From positions 1 to 64,000 of the forward strand of contig NZ_JAANIH010000006.1 in the NCBI RefSeq assembly GCF_014529705.1: a DNA stretch of 64,000 nt, written 5' to 3'. Source of the DNA: Bradyrhizobium campsiandrae. Its GTDB lineage: Bacteria; Pseudomonadota; Alphaproteobacteria; Rhizobiales; Xanthobacteraceae. A model generated the notes under the pieces. That model did not search any database and had not been told where the DNA came from. It was given only the letters and a program-made list of their open reading frames with translations. Position 1 is the stretch's first letter; every line of letters starts with the position of its first letter. Below, one piece after another: positions 36,698 through 46,855 of the stretch. Position numbers and translations under genes: made by a program.

Positions 36698-38632
36698 ATG
36701 CGCTTCACCGTCAAAGCAAAGCTGGCGACTGCTTTTGGTGCCGTCCTGCTCCTCTCCATGATCGCGGGTGGCGTCGCCTATCTGAAGCTCGCCGATATGG
36801 CCAACTCCACCGAGGTGCTGATTGGAGCCGCCGGACGATCGGCGAAGGCCGACGAGTTGCAGAAGGATCTGCTGCTTCAAATCCGCGCCGAAAAGAACGC
36901 GATCCTGGCGCAGTCAGACAGCGACGTCGAGCGCTACGCCGGTGAGGTACGCAAGATTCGCGAGGACCTGCTCAAGACGAAGGATGACATCTACGCGACC
37001 GCCCCCGAACCCGGAAAGAAGATGCCCGTCCGGTTCTCGCCGCTTTACCGCGACGTGAATGCCGCCCCGGACGAGTCCCTTAACTTCGCGCGATCCGACA
37101 AGGCCAAGGCTCTGGAGCAATCGACCGGACCGGTTCGCAAGGCCGTCGCCGAGGCATCGAAGAGCCTCGATGAATATGTCGGCTTCCTCAAGAAGCTGAT
37201 GGACGAGCGGGCTGAACAGTCGCGGGTGGAGAGCAGCCACGCCCAGATGCTGCTCTTGAGCATCCTGATCGCCTCCTTGCTCATCGGCGCCGCTGCTGCG
37301 ACCCTGATTGCGCTCAGCATCAGCCGCGCGTTGACGAAGGCCGTCGGGCTGGCGAATGCGGTCGCAAGCGGCGATCTCAGTCAGACGATCGACGTCAAGA
37401 GCAACGACGAGGTCGGTGATCGCGTCAGGTCGCTGAATGGGATGACCGCAAATCTCAACGCGACGGCCGCGATCGCCAACGAGGTCGCGCTGGGCAACCT
37501 AGCCGTGGAAGCCAAGCGTCTGTCCGACAAGGACACGTTGGGCATCGCCCTGGAGCGGATGATCGCGAGCCTGAACACCAATGCGGAGGTCGCCAACGAG
37601 ATCGCGCGGGGCAATCTCATGGTCGAAGCCAAGCGCATTTCCGACAAGGACAAGCTGGGCATCGCGCTGGAGACCATGGTCGAAAAGCTCAGGCAGATCG
37701 TCACCGAAGCAATCACGGCGGCCCAGAACGTTTCGGCCGGCAGCCAGGAGCTCTCCGCCAGCGCCGAGCAGCTGTCGCAAGGCGCGACCGAGCAGGCCTC
37801 CTCTGCGGAAGAGGCGTCGTCCTCGATGGAGGAGATGGCCTCCAACGTGAAGCAGAATGCCGACAACGCCAACCAGACGGAGCAGATCGCCGCGCAATCG
37901 GCCAGGGACGCGGAAGCCAGCGGCGCCGCCGTGGGTCGCGCCGTCAACGCGATGCAGACCATCGCCGAGAAGATCACCATCGTGCAGGAGATCGCCCGCC
38001 AGACCGACCTGCTCGCGCTCAACGCGGCCGTCGAGGCCGCGCGCGCCGGCGAGCACGGCAAGGGCTTTGCGGTTGTCGCCTCCGAGGTGCGCAAGCTCGC
38101 CGAGCGCAGCCAGGCCGCGGCCGCCGAGATCGGTACGTTGTCGACGGAGACCGTCAAGGTCGCGCAGGAGGCCGGCGGCATGCTGGCCAAGCTCGTGCCC
38201 GACATCAAGAAGACCGCCGAGCTCGTGCAGGAGATCACCGCCGCCTGCCGCGAGCAGGATGTCGGTTCCTCGCAGATCAACCAGGCGATCCAGCAGCTCG
38301 ACAAGGTCGGCCAGCAGAACGCCAGTGCCTCCGAGCAGGTGTCGTCGACTTCGGAAGAACTCGCCTCGCAGGCCGAGCAGCTCCAGTCGACGATATCGTT
38401 CTTCCGGATCGAGCAGGCGGCGCACAGGGAAAAGGCTGCGGCTGGGCCGATCGATCGCGCGGTAGGCCAGCTCCGTGCCAAGGCCGCACACATGGCCGTG
38501 GCCGATCGCGGCGCGAAGAAGCCTGCGGCCGTGAGGCAGCCGGCGCGTGCGCTCAAGGCGGCCAATGGCGGCGGCTTTGCCTTCGACATGAACGATGCCG
38601 ACGACGATCGCGATGCGGAGTTTCAGCGTTAG
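36698..38632 (+). CDS. Methyl-accepting chemotaxis protein with tandem HAMP-like units (2nd of three)
   Basis: 644 residues, organised like the first MCP (helix near 10-30, periplasmic bundle, second helix [20 protein letters not shown]). Between membrane and hairpin it has extra HAMP-like units: a first HAMP ([20 protein letters not shown]), then two repeats of the form [20 protein letters not shown] and [20 protein letters not shown]. The signalling hairpin is nearly identical to its neighbours. It ends [18 protein letters not shown] with a stop immediately after, unlike the first MCP. Ligand unknown. Confidence 0.93.
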   Translation: MRFTVKAKLATAFGAVLLLSMIAGGVAYLKLADMANSTEVLIGAAGRSAKADELQKDLLLQIRAEKNAILAQSDSDVERYAGEVRKIREDLLKTKDDIYATAPEPGKKMPVRFSPLYRDVNAAPDESLNFARSDKAKALEQSTGPVRKAVAEASKSLDEYVGFLKKLMDERAEQSRVESSHAQMLLLSILIASLLIGAAAATLIALSISRALTKAVGLANAVASGDLSQTIDVKSNDEVGDRVRSLNGMTANLNATAAIANEVALGNLAVEAKRLSDKDTLGIALERMIASLNTNAEVANEIARGNLMVEAKRISDKDKLGIALETMVEKLRQIVTEAITAAQNVSAGSQELSASAEQLSQGATEQASSAEEASSSMEEMASNVKQNADNANQTEQIAAQSARDAEASGAAVGRAVNAMQTIAEKITIVQEIARQTDLLALNAAVEAARAGEHGKGFAVVASEVRKLAERSQAAAAEIGTLSTETVKVAQEAGGMLAKLVPDIKKTAELVQEITAACREQDVGSSQINQAIQQLDKVGQQNASASEQVSSTSEELASQAEQLQSTISFFRIEQAAHREKAAAGPIDRAVGQLRAKAAHMAVADRGAKKPAAVRQPARALKAANGGGFAFDMNDADDDRDAEFQR

Positions 38633-38638
38633 CCGGCG

Positions 38639-38658
38639 GCCCGACCTCGCGGTCGGGC
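38639..38658 (+). terminator. Hairpin between MCP2 and cheW
   Basis: GCCCGACC (38639-38646) pairs with GGTCGGGC (38651-38658) around a TCGC loop, directly after the MCP stop. No T-run follows, so it may slow or stabilise the transcript rather than end it. Confidence 0.45.
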
Positions 38659-38695
38659 GGCCTTCTCGAAATCTCGTGACCGGGTGGACTATATC

Positions 38696-39184
38696 ATGGC
38701 CGCAACCTCGCAATATCTGACGCTCGGGCTCGCCGGCGAGACGTTCGGCATCAGCATCCGCAACGTGCGGGAAATTCTCGACATGCGGCCGATCTCGCGC
38801 CTGCCGCATGCGCCGAATTTCCTGCTCGGCATGATCGACGTTCGCGGCGCCGGCTACCCCATCGTGGATCTCCGGACCAAGCTCGGTCTGGCGGCCGCTG
38901 CCGCCACCGAGGCAACCCGCATCATCATCCTCGACGTGCCGATGAAGGACCGCCTCGTCGGCGTCGGCTTCGTTGCCGATTGCGTGTTCGAGGTGACTGA
39001 TATCGACGAGCAGGCGATCGAGCCGATCCCCGAAGTGGGTGGAAAATGGCAGTCCGACTATGCCGCCGGCATCGGCCGCAAGGGCGAGAAGTTCGTCGTC
39101 ATCTTCGATCTCGCGAAGCTGATGGCCAGTGATGAATTTCCCGAGGGGCGCGAAGCGTCTGTTGACTCATCCTGCCCCGCCTGA
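38696..39184 (+). CDS. cheW: CheW adaptor protein (second copy, intact)
   Basis: 162 residues from the ATG at 38696, with GGGTGG about 9 nt upstream. The two-lobed CheW fold is complete: YLTLGLAGETFGISIRNVRE, LLGMIDVRGAGYPIVDLRTK, and the final strand KFVVIFDLAKLMASDE. It couples MCP arrays to CheA. It lies between the second and third MCP genes and is the only intact cheW in the window, so array assembly from this locus would depend on it. Confidence 0.93.
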   Translation: MAATSQYLTLGLAGETFGISIRNVREILDMRPISRLPHAPNFLLGMIDVRGAGYPIVDLRTKLGLAAAAATEATRIIILDVPMKDRLVGVGFVADCVFEVTDIDEQAIEPIPEVGGKWQSDYAAGIGRKGEKFVVIFDLAKLMASDEFPEGREASVDSSCPA

Positions 39185-39250
39185 ACGCGTAGCAGCAAAG
39201 CGTCGCCAAGCGTAGCAACCCCTTTCACGCCAAGATAACGAGCAAGAAAA

Positions 39251-41056
39251 ATGAGATTCACCGTCAAAGCGAAGCTTGCGAGTGCCTTCGGCCTCGTCAT
39301 TCTGCTGTCCGCCATCGCGGGTGCAGTCGGCTACGTCAAACTGACCGATATGGCTGCGACGACCGAGGTTCTGACGGCGGCGGCAGGACGCCTGGACAAA
39401 GCCAGTCAGTTGAAGGAGTTGATCCTGCAGCAGGTGCGCGCTGAAAAGAACGCGCTGCTGGCGAGCTCAGACAGCGAGGTGGACCGTTTCAACACCGAGA
39501 TTGGCAGCCTTCGCGCGAAAATGATGCAGGCTAGGGACGAGGTTCACGCCGTTGCCACCGAGAACGGCAAGAAAATTCTCGACAAATTCTCCGGAGCCTA
39601 CGCGCACATGAACAGCGTCGAGGATCAGGCGCTGCACCTGGCAAAAGCCGACAGGGCAAAGGCGGTCGAGCTGTCGACCGTGGAGGTTCGCAAGGCGGTC
39701 GTCGAGTCGACGGCGGCGCTGGACGAATACGTCGTCTTTCTGCGAAAGCTGATGGCGGATCGTTCGGAGCAGGCCAGGGAGGACGGTGCTCGCGCCCAGC
39801 TGATGCTGATCAGCCTCGTCCTGGCGTCATTGCTGGTGGCCGTGGTCGCCGCGACCTGGATCGCGCTGAACATCAGCCGCGGACTGAGCCGCGCCGTTAA
39901 CCTCGCGGATGCGGTCGCAATCGGCGATCTCAGCCACAAGATCGAGGTCTCGAGCAATGACGAGGTCGGCGACCTCGTCAAATCGTTGACGGCGATGACG
40001 GTGAACCTGAACGCAACCGCGGCGGTCGCCAACGAGATCGCCCAAGGCAATCTCACCATCGAAGCCAAGCCCCTGTCGGACAAGGATACGCTTGGCCTGG
40101 CACTCGAGCGCATGATCGAGAAGCTCCGCCAGATCGTCGCGGAAGCGCTGACGGCGGCCCAGAACGTCTCCGCGGGCAGCCAGGAGCTGTCGGCGAGCGC
40201 CGAGCAGCTCTCGCAAGGCGCGACCGAGCAGGCCTCTTCCGCCGAAGAAGCATCCTCCTCGATGGAGGAGATGGCGTCCAACGTGAAACAGAACGCCGAC
40301 AACGCCAACCAGACCGAGAAGATCGCGGCCCAGTCCGCCAAGGATGCGGAGGCGAGCGGTGCGGCCGTCGGGCGTGCCGTCAACGCGATGCAGACCATCG
40401 CCGAGAAGATCACCATCGTGCAAGAGATTGCCCGCCAGACCGATCTGCTCGCGCTCAACGCGGCGGTCGAGGCCGCGCGCGCCGGCGAGCACGGCAAGGG
40501 CTTTGCGGTGGTTGCCTCCGAAGTACGCAAGCTTGCCGAGCGCAGCCAGGCCGCCGCAGCCGAGATCGGCACGCTTTCGGCCGACACCGTCAAGGTCGCG
40601 CAGGAGGCCGGCTCCATGCTCGCCAAACTCGTTCCCGACATCAAGAAGACCGCCGAGCTGGTCGAGGAGATCACCGCGGCCTGCCGTGAGCAGGACGTCG
40701 GTTCGGCCCAGATCAACCAGGCCATCCAGCAGCTCGACAAGGTCGGACAGCAGAACGCCAGCGCCTCCGAGCAGGTATCCTCCACGTCGGAGGAGCTTGC
40801 CTCGCAGGCCGAGCAGCTTCAGTCGACGATCGCCTATTTCCGTATCGAGCATGGCGGAAGGAATCCTGCTGCGGCGCCGATCGACCGCGCCGTCAATCAG
40901 CTCCGTGCCAAGGCTGCAACCATGGCGGCGACTGAACGTCCCGCCAAGAAACCGCAGTCAAAGCCGGCGCGCGCGATGAAGGTGGCGGGCGGCGGCGGCT
41001 TTGCTTTTGACTTGAACGACGGCGAGGATGATCGGGACGCCGATTTTCAGCGCTGA
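39251..41056 (+). CDS. Methyl-accepting chemotaxis protein (3rd of three)
   Basis: 601 residues. First membrane helix [20 protein letters not shown], periplasmic four-helix domain, second helix near 185-205 ([20 protein letters not shown]), a HAMP domain plus one additional HAMP-like repeat ([20 protein letters not shown]), and the conserved hairpin. Tail [22 protein letters not shown]-like with a stop immediately after. The three MCPs therefore have one, three and two HAMP-like units. A good hairpin terminator follows. Confidence 0.93.
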   Translation: MRFTVKAKLASAFGLVILLSAIAGAVGYVKLTDMAATTEVLTAAAGRLDKASQLKELILQQVRAEKNALLASSDSEVDRFNTEIGSLRAKMMQARDEVHAVATENGKKILDKFSGAYAHMNSVEDQALHLAKADRAKAVELSTVEVRKAVVESTAALDEYVVFLRKLMADRSEQAREDGARAQLMLISLVLASLLVAVVAATWIALNISRGLSRAVNLADAVAIGDLSHKIEVSSNDEVGDLVKSLTAMTVNLNATAAVANEIAQGNLTIEAKPLSDKDTLGLALERMIEKLRQIVAEALTAAQNVSAGSQELSASAEQLSQGATEQASSAEEASSSMEEMASNVKQNADNANQTEKIAAQSAKDAEASGAAVGRAVNAMQTIAEKITIVQEIARQTDLLALNAAVEAARAGEHGKGFAVVASEVRKLAERSQAAAAEIGTLSADTVKVAQEAGSMLAKLVPDIKKTAELVEEITAACREQDVGSAQINQAIQQLDKVGQQNASASEQVSSTSEELASQAEQLQSTIAYFRIEHGGRNPAAAPIDRAVNQLRAKAATMAATERPAKKPQSKPARAMKVAGGGGFAFDLNDGEDDRDADFQR

Positions 41057-41066
41057 GATTTTCGAA

Positions 41067-41102
41067 GGATAGGTCCACCTCGCTTCCGGGGTGGACCTAT
41101 CC
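41067..41102 (+). terminator. Hairpin terminator after MCP3
   Basis: A perfect 13-bp stem (41067-41079 with 41090-41102, 10-nt loop) begins 10 bp after the MCP3 stop and is followed by ATCTTCTGTTG, a modest T-rich tail. It probably separates the upstream che genes from cheR-cheB. Confidence 0.75.
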
Positions 41103-41196
41103 ATCTTCTGTTGTCGCGTAAACGCGTAGGATTCAATATGGCCCGTCTGGCCCGACATTCATTGCGTGCGGGCCTTCGGGGCCGAGGCTGGCGGCC

Positions 41197-42051
41197 ATGA
41201 TCCCCGCCGTGCAGGATACGGACGTGCACCTGTCGGACCGTCATTTCCGGACCATTGCCGAATTGATCGAGGGCCAGGTCGGCATCAAGCTGCCGCAGGG
41301 CAAGCGGCTGATGCTGGAGGGGCGCCTGCACAAGCGGGTGCGCGCGCTGAATTTCTCCGACCTGAACGACTATGTCGACAATTTGTTCGAGGCCGATCAT
41401 TTCGAGACCGAGCTCACCCATCTGATCGATGTGGTGACGACCAACAAGACCGATTTCTTCCGCGAGCCGCAGCACTTCGACTTCATGCGGGAGATCGCCA
41501 TCCCGTCGCTGCTCAAGTCGCACGGCCGCAGAAACGCGAATCTGAAAGTCTGGAGCTCGGCGAGCTCCACCGGCATGGAGGCCTACACCATCGCCATGGT
41601 GCTGGACGACATGGCGCGGAGCGGATCGCGATTCCAGTATCGCATCCTCGGAACCGACATCTCGACCGCGGTGCTGCGCCTCGCCAAGACCGCGATCTAC
41701 ACCCGCGACGTGCTGGCGCCCGTGCCGGAGCCGTTCGTGAAGCGGTATTTTCTCTCCTCGCGCGACAAATCGCGCGGCGAGGTGCGGGTGGTTCCGGAAT
41801 TGCGGCGCATGACGCATTTCATGCGGATGAACCTGATGGATCCGTCCTATCCCGTCGACCGGGATGTCGACATGATCTTCTGCCGCAACGTGCTGATCTA
41901 TTTCGACAAGCCGACGCAGCGAAAGGTCGTCGAACAGCTCTGCAGCCACCTTCGGCCGGGAGGATATCTGCTGGTCGGACATTCCGAATCGATGATACAC
42001 AGTGCCGTTCCAGGCTTGAAGCAGGTTCAGCCGACCATTTTCCAGGTCTGA
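41197..42051 (+). CDS. cheR: Chemotaxis protein methyltransferase CheR
   Basis: 284 residues from the ATG at 41197 with GAGG upstream. It has the N-terminal helical domain (HFRTIAELIEGQVGIKL, KRLMLEGRLHKRV) and the SAM-binding domain: TTNKTDFFREPQHF, VWSSASSTGMEAYTIAM, GTDIST, and FCRNVLIYFDKPTQRKVVE. It methylates glutamates on the MCPs using S-adenosylmethionine. There is no pentapeptide-binding beta-subdomain signature I can name, and none of the MCPs ends in NWETF. cheB follows after 18 bp. Confidence 0.95.
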   Translation: MIPAVQDTDVHLSDRHFRTIAELIEGQVGIKLPQGKRLMLEGRLHKRVRALNFSDLNDYVDNLFEADHFETELTHLIDVVTTNKTDFFREPQHFDFMREIAIPSLLKSHGRRNANLKVWSSASSTGMEAYTIAMVLDDMARSGSRFQYRILGTDISTAVLRLAKTAIYTRDVLAPVPEPFVKRYFLSSRDKSRGEVRVVPELRRMTHFMRMNLMDPSYPVDRDVDMIFCRNVLIYFDKPTQRKVVEQLCSHLRPGGYLLVGHSESMIHSAVPGLKQVQPTIFQV

Positions 42052-42069
42052 CCGGGAGCACATGTCATC

Positions 42070-43167
42070 ATGCCGAGGGAGAAAGTTCGCGTACTGATCG
42101 TGGACGATTCGGCGTCGGTGCGCCAAATCCTTCAGACGATCCTCAATGACGATCCCGACATCGAGGTGATGGCGACGGCGTCCGATCCGTTCGTAGCGGC
42201 GCGGCGTCTGCAGGACGAAATCCCCGACGTCATGATTCTCGATCTCGAGATGCCGCGCATGGACGGCATGACGTTCCTGCGCAAGATCATGGCGCAGCGT
42301 CCGATCCCCGTGATCATTTGTTCTTCGCTTACCGAGGAGGGCTCGAACGTGATGTTCGAGGCATTCGAGGCCGGCGCCGTCGACATCGTGCCGAAGCCGA
42401 AGATCGACACGAGACAGGCCTTGCTCGAGTGCTCGACGCGGCTGCGCGAAGCCGTGAAATCGGCAGCGCGCGCGCGCGTGCGGCCGCGCGCGGAGCGACG
42501 GGCGATCGAGAAGAAGCTGACGGCGGACGCTATCATCCCGCCGCCGGTGCAAGGCAAGGTTCGACCGACGACCGAGCGCATCGTGTGCATCGGGGCATCG
42601 ACCGGGGGCACGGAGGCGCTCAACGACGTTCTCGAAATGCTGCCGGCGAACTGTCCTCCCATCCTGATCGTGCAACATATGCCGGCTGGCTTCACGGCTG
42701 CCTTCGCCAGGCGTCTCGACAGCGTTTGCCAGATCCGCGTCAAGGAAGCGGAGGATCGCGAGCCGGTATTGCCGGGCTGCGCGTATATCGCGCCGGGCGC
42801 CCACCACATGCTGGTCCAGCGCATCGGCCCCCGCTACCAGGTCGCGCTCAAGGACGGCCCGCCGGTGTCGCGGCATCGTCCCTCAGCCGATGTGCTGTTT
42901 CGCTCCGCGGCCCAGCATGCCGGCGCCAATGCGCTCGGGGTCATCATGACCGGCATGGGCGACGATGGCGCACGCGGCATGCTGGAGATGCGCAAGCTCG
43001 GCGCCGCGACCCGCGCGCAGGACGAAGAGAGCTGTGTGGTGTTCGGCATGCCCAAGGAAGCCATCGCCCATGGCGGGGTCGAGAAGGTGGTTCCGCTGCA
43101 CCACATTTCGCGCGAGATCATGCACTGGTCCCAGGCCGGGCCGGTGGTGGCGGGCTTAGCGCGATGA
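42070..43167 (+). CDS. cheB: Chemotaxis methylesterase/deamidase CheB
   Basis: 365 residues: a receiver domain with D58 ([12 protein letters not shown]), a linker rich in Arg and Ala, and the esterase domain with the catalytic triad visible as S177 ([12 protein letters not shown]), His (VQHMPAGFT) and Asp ([11 protein letters not shown]). It removes methyl groups from MCPs when phosphorylated by CheA. It overlaps the downstream MCP-like gene by 4 bp (ATGA), so their translation is coupled. Confidence 0.95.
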   Translation: MPREKVRVLIVDDSASVRQILQTILNDDPDIEVMATASDPFVAARRLQDEIPDVMILDLEMPRMDGMTFLRKIMAQRPIPVIICSSLTEEGSNVMFEAFEAGAVDIVPKPKIDTRQALLECSTRLREAVKSAARARVRPRAERRAIEKKLTADAIIPPPVQGKVRPTTERIVCIGASTGGTEALNDVLEMLPANCPPILIVQHMPAGFTAAFARRLDSVCQIRVKEAEDREPVLPGCAYIAPGAHHMLVQRIGPRYQVALKDGPPVSRHRPSADVLFRSAAQHAGANALGVIMTGMGDDGARGMLEMRKLGAATRAQDEESCVVFGMPKEAIAHGGVEKVVPLHHISREIMHWSQAGPVVAGLAR

Positions 43168-44885
43168 CCGCCATTTCGACCGGCAAAGTGACTGAGACCA
43201 TCGCTGCGGTCGAGGACGTCTCGTCGCGCATCGAGGACGTGTTTGCGCGCGTCGGCCACGAGCTCGGTCGTGGCCACATCATGTTCAAGGAGCTCAATCT
43301 GGGCCTCGCCTCCCTGTCCGGCGAACTCTCCGGCGCGGAGATCGAAGGAGCCGCAACCGCCCTGCAGGAGACCGCGGCGCGGCTCAGCGAGCTGGCGCGG
43401 GCGCTGCCTGCCGAGAGCGCGCTGCTCGCGATGATCGGAAAGAGCACGACCGAGGCATCTGCGCTGCTGAAGCCGCTGTTCAAGCATGTCCAGATGATCA
43501 CCATCATCGCGCGTAGCGCGCGGATCGAGGCGGCGTCGCTCGAGGGCGATCGCGAGGGCTTTCTCGCCTTCACGCAGGAAGCTTACGATCTGGGCAAGGC
43601 CGTGCAGGGCTCGATCGAGGGCTGCGCGCGGGGCCAGCAGCATCAATCGGAAGCGGTTGCCACCGCCTCGGGTCGGCAGAAGGAGCTCGAGAGCCGCTAT
43701 GGCGATCAACTGATCGCCGAGAGCGCCGAGCTTGGCGCGGCCTATTCCGGCCTGCGTGACCAGCGCAGCAAGAGCAGCCATCTCGCCGACCTCGCGAGCG
43801 GCAGCACGCGGAAGATCGCCGAGGCCGTCGGCAGCGCGATCATTTCCTTGCAGGCCGGCGACAGCACGCGGCAACGCCTGGAACATGTCTGCCATGGCCT
43901 GCGCCTCTCATCCAGCTCGGAGCCGAGCCTCGTCCCGGGGGCGGTCGCAAGCGAAGACGGCGCGCACGCAATCCGCAAGCTTGAGGCGGCCCAGCTCAGG
44001 GACGCCCAGCGCGAGTTTAGCGGCGACATCGGTCAGATCATCCGGGCACTGTCGGCGATCCTGAATGACGCGGGAAGCGTCGTCGGTCACGGCCGCTCGC
44101 TGTTCGGCGGCGAGAATGGTTCCTCGTCGTCGTTCCTGACCCGTATCAAGCAGCGGCTGGCTCAGGCCTCGACCCTGATCGCAACTTGCGAGAGCGCTGG
44201 CCGCTCGGTCGACGAGGCGCTGGCGGTCGTCGAGGAGACGCTGGCGAAATTTCGCCAAGCGATAGCGGGCTTGGCCGAAGCCACGGTCGATATCACGTTG
44301 ATCGGCATGAATGCGGGTCTCAAGGCGAGCCATCTCGGCAGCCGTGGCAGCGCTTTCGTCGTCATCGCCAACGAGCTCAAGGCGACCGCCGACCAGGTCT
44401 CGGCGGGCGCCGGGCGCTTGCGGCCCGTCCTCGATGGCATTGAGCGCTCCGCCAGCCAATTGAAGGACCTTCGGGTTCAGGGTGATCCGACCCAGCTTGC
44501 CAATCTCGAGCCGCAGATCCTTCGGGCGCTGCGCGAGGTCGAGACCGGGAACGAACGGCTCGGCAAGCTGATGGGCCGGCTCGTGGACGAAGGAGCGGAG
44601 TTCGAGGGGTTGATGAACTCGGCGCAGGGTTTGATGAGCTCGCTCGGCGAGAGCTCCGCGGCGCTGCCCGCCGTCGCGGCACGCCTCGAGACCGCAAGCG
44701 CAGGTACGCATCGGCCGCAGCCGCAGGACGAGGCGCTGCTCGACGATCTCTTCGCGCGCTACACGATGGAGCGTGAGCGCGACGTCCACCGCGAATTCCT
44801 GCGATCCCTCGGGCTTTCGTCGACCGCGGCCGCACGCCGGGTCGAGGAAGTCGCGCCGGCGGATGACGGCATCGAGCTGTTTTAG
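43164..44885 (+). CDS. Soluble MCP-like protein with degenerate signalling motifs
   Basis: 573 residues starting in the cheB stop (ATGA). There is no membrane helix; the protein is helical throughout. Two segments resemble eroded MCP tips: [20 protein letters not shown] near residue 115 and [20 protein letters not shown] near residue 380, the latter continuing [19 protein letters not shown] as in an MCP. The invariant [14 protein letters not shown] is not preserved. The C-terminus ([20 protein letters not shown]) is acidic. It is the last gene of the che cluster, so it may be a cytoplasmic receptor or scaffold; the role is inferred only from position and pattern. Confidence 0.8.
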   Translation: MTAISTGKVTETIAAVEDVSSRIEDVFARVGHELGRGHIMFKELNLGLASLSGELSGAEIEGAATALQETAARLSELARALPAESALLAMIGKSTTEASALLKPLFKHVQMITIIARSARIEAASLEGDREGFLAFTQEAYDLGKAVQGSIEGCARGQQHQSEAVATASGRQKELESRYGDQLIAESAELGAAYSGLRDQRSKSSHLADLASGSTRKIAEAVGSAIISLQAGDSTRQRLEHVCHGLRLSSSSEPSLVPGAVASEDGAHAIRKLEAAQLRDAQREFSGDIGQIIRALSAILNDAGSVVGHGRSLFGGENGSSSSFLTRIKQRLAQASTLIATCESAGRSVDEALAVVEETLAKFRQAIAGLAEATVDITLIGMNAGLKASHLGSRGSAFVVIANELKATADQVSAGAGRLRPVLDGIERSASQLKDLRVQGDPTQLANLEPQILRALREVETGNERLGKLMGRLVDEGAEFEGLMNSAQGLMSSLGESSAALPAVAARLETASAGTHRPQPQDEALLDDLFARYTMERERDVHREFLRSLGLSSTAAARRVEEVAPADDGIELF

Positions 44886-45036
44886 GCTCGCCACCGCGGC
44901 GCGCGCATGCGGCGCCGGCAATTTGACGGATTGATTTTGCAGGACGTTAACCGTGGCGCAATGCGCGCCACGTCGGCCATTGTCGCGCCCCACAGTTGGT
45001 CGCAAATACGTTTGAATTTCACGACGGATATTGTTC

Positions 45037-45483
45037 ATGCTCAGAGACGGCAAATACGCTGCCTGGTTCAGGACCCCACGTGGTCAAGGCACGGGGCTTG
45101 TCGAGTTGTCCGATGGACGGATCTCCGGCCGCGACAGCTTCTTCACCTATGGCGGCTCCTATCGGGTCGATCAGCAGCGCTTCACCGCCATCCTCACCGT
45201 GAAGCGGCATACCGAGGGCAATCCGAGCGTGTTCGGTCCTGACGAGGTCGAGGTCGATCTGTCCGGCCTCTGCGCCGGCGCGATGGCGACCTGCTCGGGG
45301 GCGGCGAGGGAGGTGCCTGATATCAAGTTCGAGGCGACGCTGATCTACAGCCAGGAAGACGCCGTTGCAGGCGACGCCAAATGCGCGGTCGTGAAGCTCA
45401 ATGCCGACAAATTGCCCAAGGGCCTCGACAGCAGATCGCGGCCACGGCCTCCGTTCGGGCCCGCCAGGCCTCCTGCGTCCTGA
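45037..45483 (+). CDS. GrlR-domain regulatory-like protein
   Basis: 148 residues from the ATG at 45037. The N-terminal part (LRDGKYAAWFRTPRGQGTGL, DSFFTYGGSYRVD, RFTAILTVKRHT) fits the lipocalin-like domain named after GrlR, a repressor partner of type III secretion in enteropathogenic E. coli. The mid-part repeats a beta pattern and the C-terminus is basic and Pro-rich. No type III genes are in the window; this domain is common in soil alphaproteobacteria in other contexts, so I do not assign a role. There is no strong ribosome site. Confidence 0.7.
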   Translation: MLRDGKYAAWFRTPRGQGTGLVELSDGRISGRDSFFTYGGSYRVDQQRFTAILTVKRHTEGNPSVFGPDEVEVDLSGLCAGAMATCSGAAREVPDIKFEATLIYSQEDAVAGDAKCAVVKLNADKLPKGLDSRSRPRPPFGPARPPAS

Positions 45484-45610
45484 TGTTCATCCGAGCTTTA
45501 GCATTGCGTTGACGCTGTTCGCGCGAAAGCGTGTGATGCCCGCACCTCGGCAAGAGTGCTTTTAGGTGTGAAATCTAGGTTGAGGCTCACAACAAAAGGC
45601 GGACAGGGAC

Positions 45611-45895
45611 ATGCCTCAGATCTGGATGACTTATGACGAACTCGGGATGCTTTGCGGCTGTAGTGCCGGCGAGGCCCGGGTGCAGGCGCTGCATTGGGCG
45701 CTCGATCGCCGCAGGAGCCGCGATGGCAACACCCGCGTCAAGCTGAACTTCGCCCTGATGAACCGGTTCTTCGAGGGCATTCGCAACACCGAATCCGATC
45801 TTGACGAGGCGATCTCGGCGCTCCGCGATACGCATCGGCAGATGTCCCGCGGCTTCATCTCCGATCAAGGGGATTTCAAGCGCGACGCGGTGTAG
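45611..45895 (+). CDS. Hypothetical protein, 94 aa
   Basis: A 94-residue soluble product with a GGACAGGGAC ribosome site. It starts MPQIWMTYDELGMLCGCSAG, which looks like a helix-turn-helix-like segment (YDELGMLCGCSAGEARVQAL) and then a helical, Arg/Asp-rich C-terminus (LDEAISALRDTHRQMSRGF). I recognise it only as a type of small hypothetical protein seen in bradyrhizobia; no function can be given. It stands alone, with 127 bp before and 122 bp after. Confidence 0.65.
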   Translation: MPQIWMTYDELGMLCGCSAGEARVQALHWALDRRRSRDGNTRVKLNFALMNRFFEGIRNTESDLDEAISALRDTHRQMSRGFISDQGDFKRDAV

Positions 45896-46017
45896 GTCCG
45901 TCGCTTCGGCGGCGGTCGTTCGAATCAGGCATAATCAGTCGGCCGGATTTGGCGCGACCTCCAGGGTTTCACGCTGGAGCAGGTCGGGACCAACGGGATC
46001 CGGGCTGGGAGGTTGCC

Positions 46018-46446
46018 ATGATGAGAGCCGTGTACCTGGTCGGTGCCTTGGTTTTTGTGCTTCCGCATCTTCTCGTGACGGCGGCCAGGGCCGAACTCGT
46101 CAAATTGCATGCGGAACTCAAGGGCGGCAACGAAGTGCCGCCCAATACGAGTTCCGGCTCGGGCAAGGCCGAGGCGGCGTTCGACACCGAGACGAAGCTC
46201 CTCACCTACACCGTCACCTACGCAGGTCTGACCGGGCCGGCGCTCGGCGCGCATTTCCATGGACCGAGCGAAGCCGGCAAGAACGCCGGCATCGCGCTGC
46301 CGTTCAAGTCGACGCAAAGTCCGATCCAGGGCACCGCGACCCTCACCGAGGCGCAGGCTGCCGATCTGCTGGCCGGCAAATGGTATGCGAACATTCATAC
46401 CGCAGCCAATCCCGGTGGTGAGCTGCGCGGGCAGATGGCAAAATAA
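46018..46446 (+). CDS. CHRD-domain exported protein
   Basis: 142 residues from the ATG at 46018, with GGGAGG 5 nt upstream. A signal peptide ends AARAE near residue 25. The rest is one CHRD (chordin-like) domain: LKGGNEVPPNTSSGSGKAEA, LTYTVTYAGLTGPALGAHFH, and the C-terminal GKWYANIHTAANPGGELRGQ. The family is secreted and of unclear bacterial function. It is convergent with the VanZ-like gene. Confidence 0.88.
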   Translation: MMRAVYLVGALVFVLPHLLVTAARAELVKLHAELKGGNEVPPNTSSGSGKAEAAFDTETKLLTYTVTYAGLTGPALGAHFHGPSEAGKNAGIALPFKSTQSPIQGTATLTEAQAADLLAGKWYANIHTAANPGGELRGQMAK

Positions 46447-46489
46447 TCTGCCGCGCATCGCCGCGATGTGCGCCGAGGCCGCGCCCGCG

Positions 46490-46855
46490 TCAGGACGGTG
46501 GTCTGGGCAGGAAAGCCAGAATGGTCTGGGCGAGGATGACGCCGAGGGAGCCGCCGGCGGCCTTTTGCAGCACGTCGATGAACGCCGGATCGCGGTCGGG
46601 CACCATCGCCTGCAACACTTCGAGCCCGATGGCGACGGCGACCACGAATGCGCAAGCCAGCCCGAAGCGTCCCGGCAGCAGAAAGGACAGCAGGAAGCCG
46701 AGCAGGCAATAGGCGCTGAAGCGCTCGATGACGACGACCCAATAGGCTTCGGCATGGCCGAGCAGGACCGGCCTGCCAGCAAGCGTGGCCAGTGTGGCGT
46801 AGACGATCAGCGCAAGGCAGATGGCCGCCGCTGCGATGAGATGATTTCGGCGCAT
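46490..46855 (-). CDS. VanZ-like membrane protein
   Basis: 121 residues from the ATG at 46855; an ATG at 46894 would add 13 residues. Four hydrophobic segments are visible (LIAAAAICLALIVYATLATL; RFSAYCLLGFLLSFLLPG; LACAFVVAVAIGLEVLQ; GGSLGVILAQTILAFLP), and the motif ...LEVLQAMVPDRDPAFIDVLQ is the VanZ family signature. The name comes from a teicoplanin-resistance gene, but most members are unrelated to resistance. No partner genes suggest a role. Confidence 0.8.
   Translation of the reverse strand: MRRNHLIAAAAICLALIVYATLATLAGRPVLLGHAEAYWVVVIERFSAYCLLGFLLSFLLPGRFGLACAFVVAVAIGLEVLQAMVPDRDPAFIDVLQKAAGGSLGVILAQTILAFLPRPPS

Larger units (their letters stand above)
35690..40849 (+). repeat. Three near-identical MCP signalling-hairpin segments
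   Basis: About 700 bp encoding the cytoplasmic hairpin is repeated in the three MCP genes (35690-36397, 37706-38413, 40142-40849). The protein sequence is almost invariant, including [20 protein letters not shown]. At the DNA level there are many synonymous differences, so selection on the protein rather than recent copying explains most of the identity. The segments could still recombine and delete the genes between them. Confidence 0.8.

Noticed and set aside
35690-40849. Recent gene conversion among the MCP hairpins
   Set aside because: The protein sequences are nearly identical, but many synonymous differences separate the DNA copies, which points to selection on the protein.
42318-43163. 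N-terminal extension of the MCP-like gene into cheB
   Set aside because: That frame overlaps cheB in another frame and gives Arg/Ala-rich sequence. The ATGA overlap at 43164 is the natural start.
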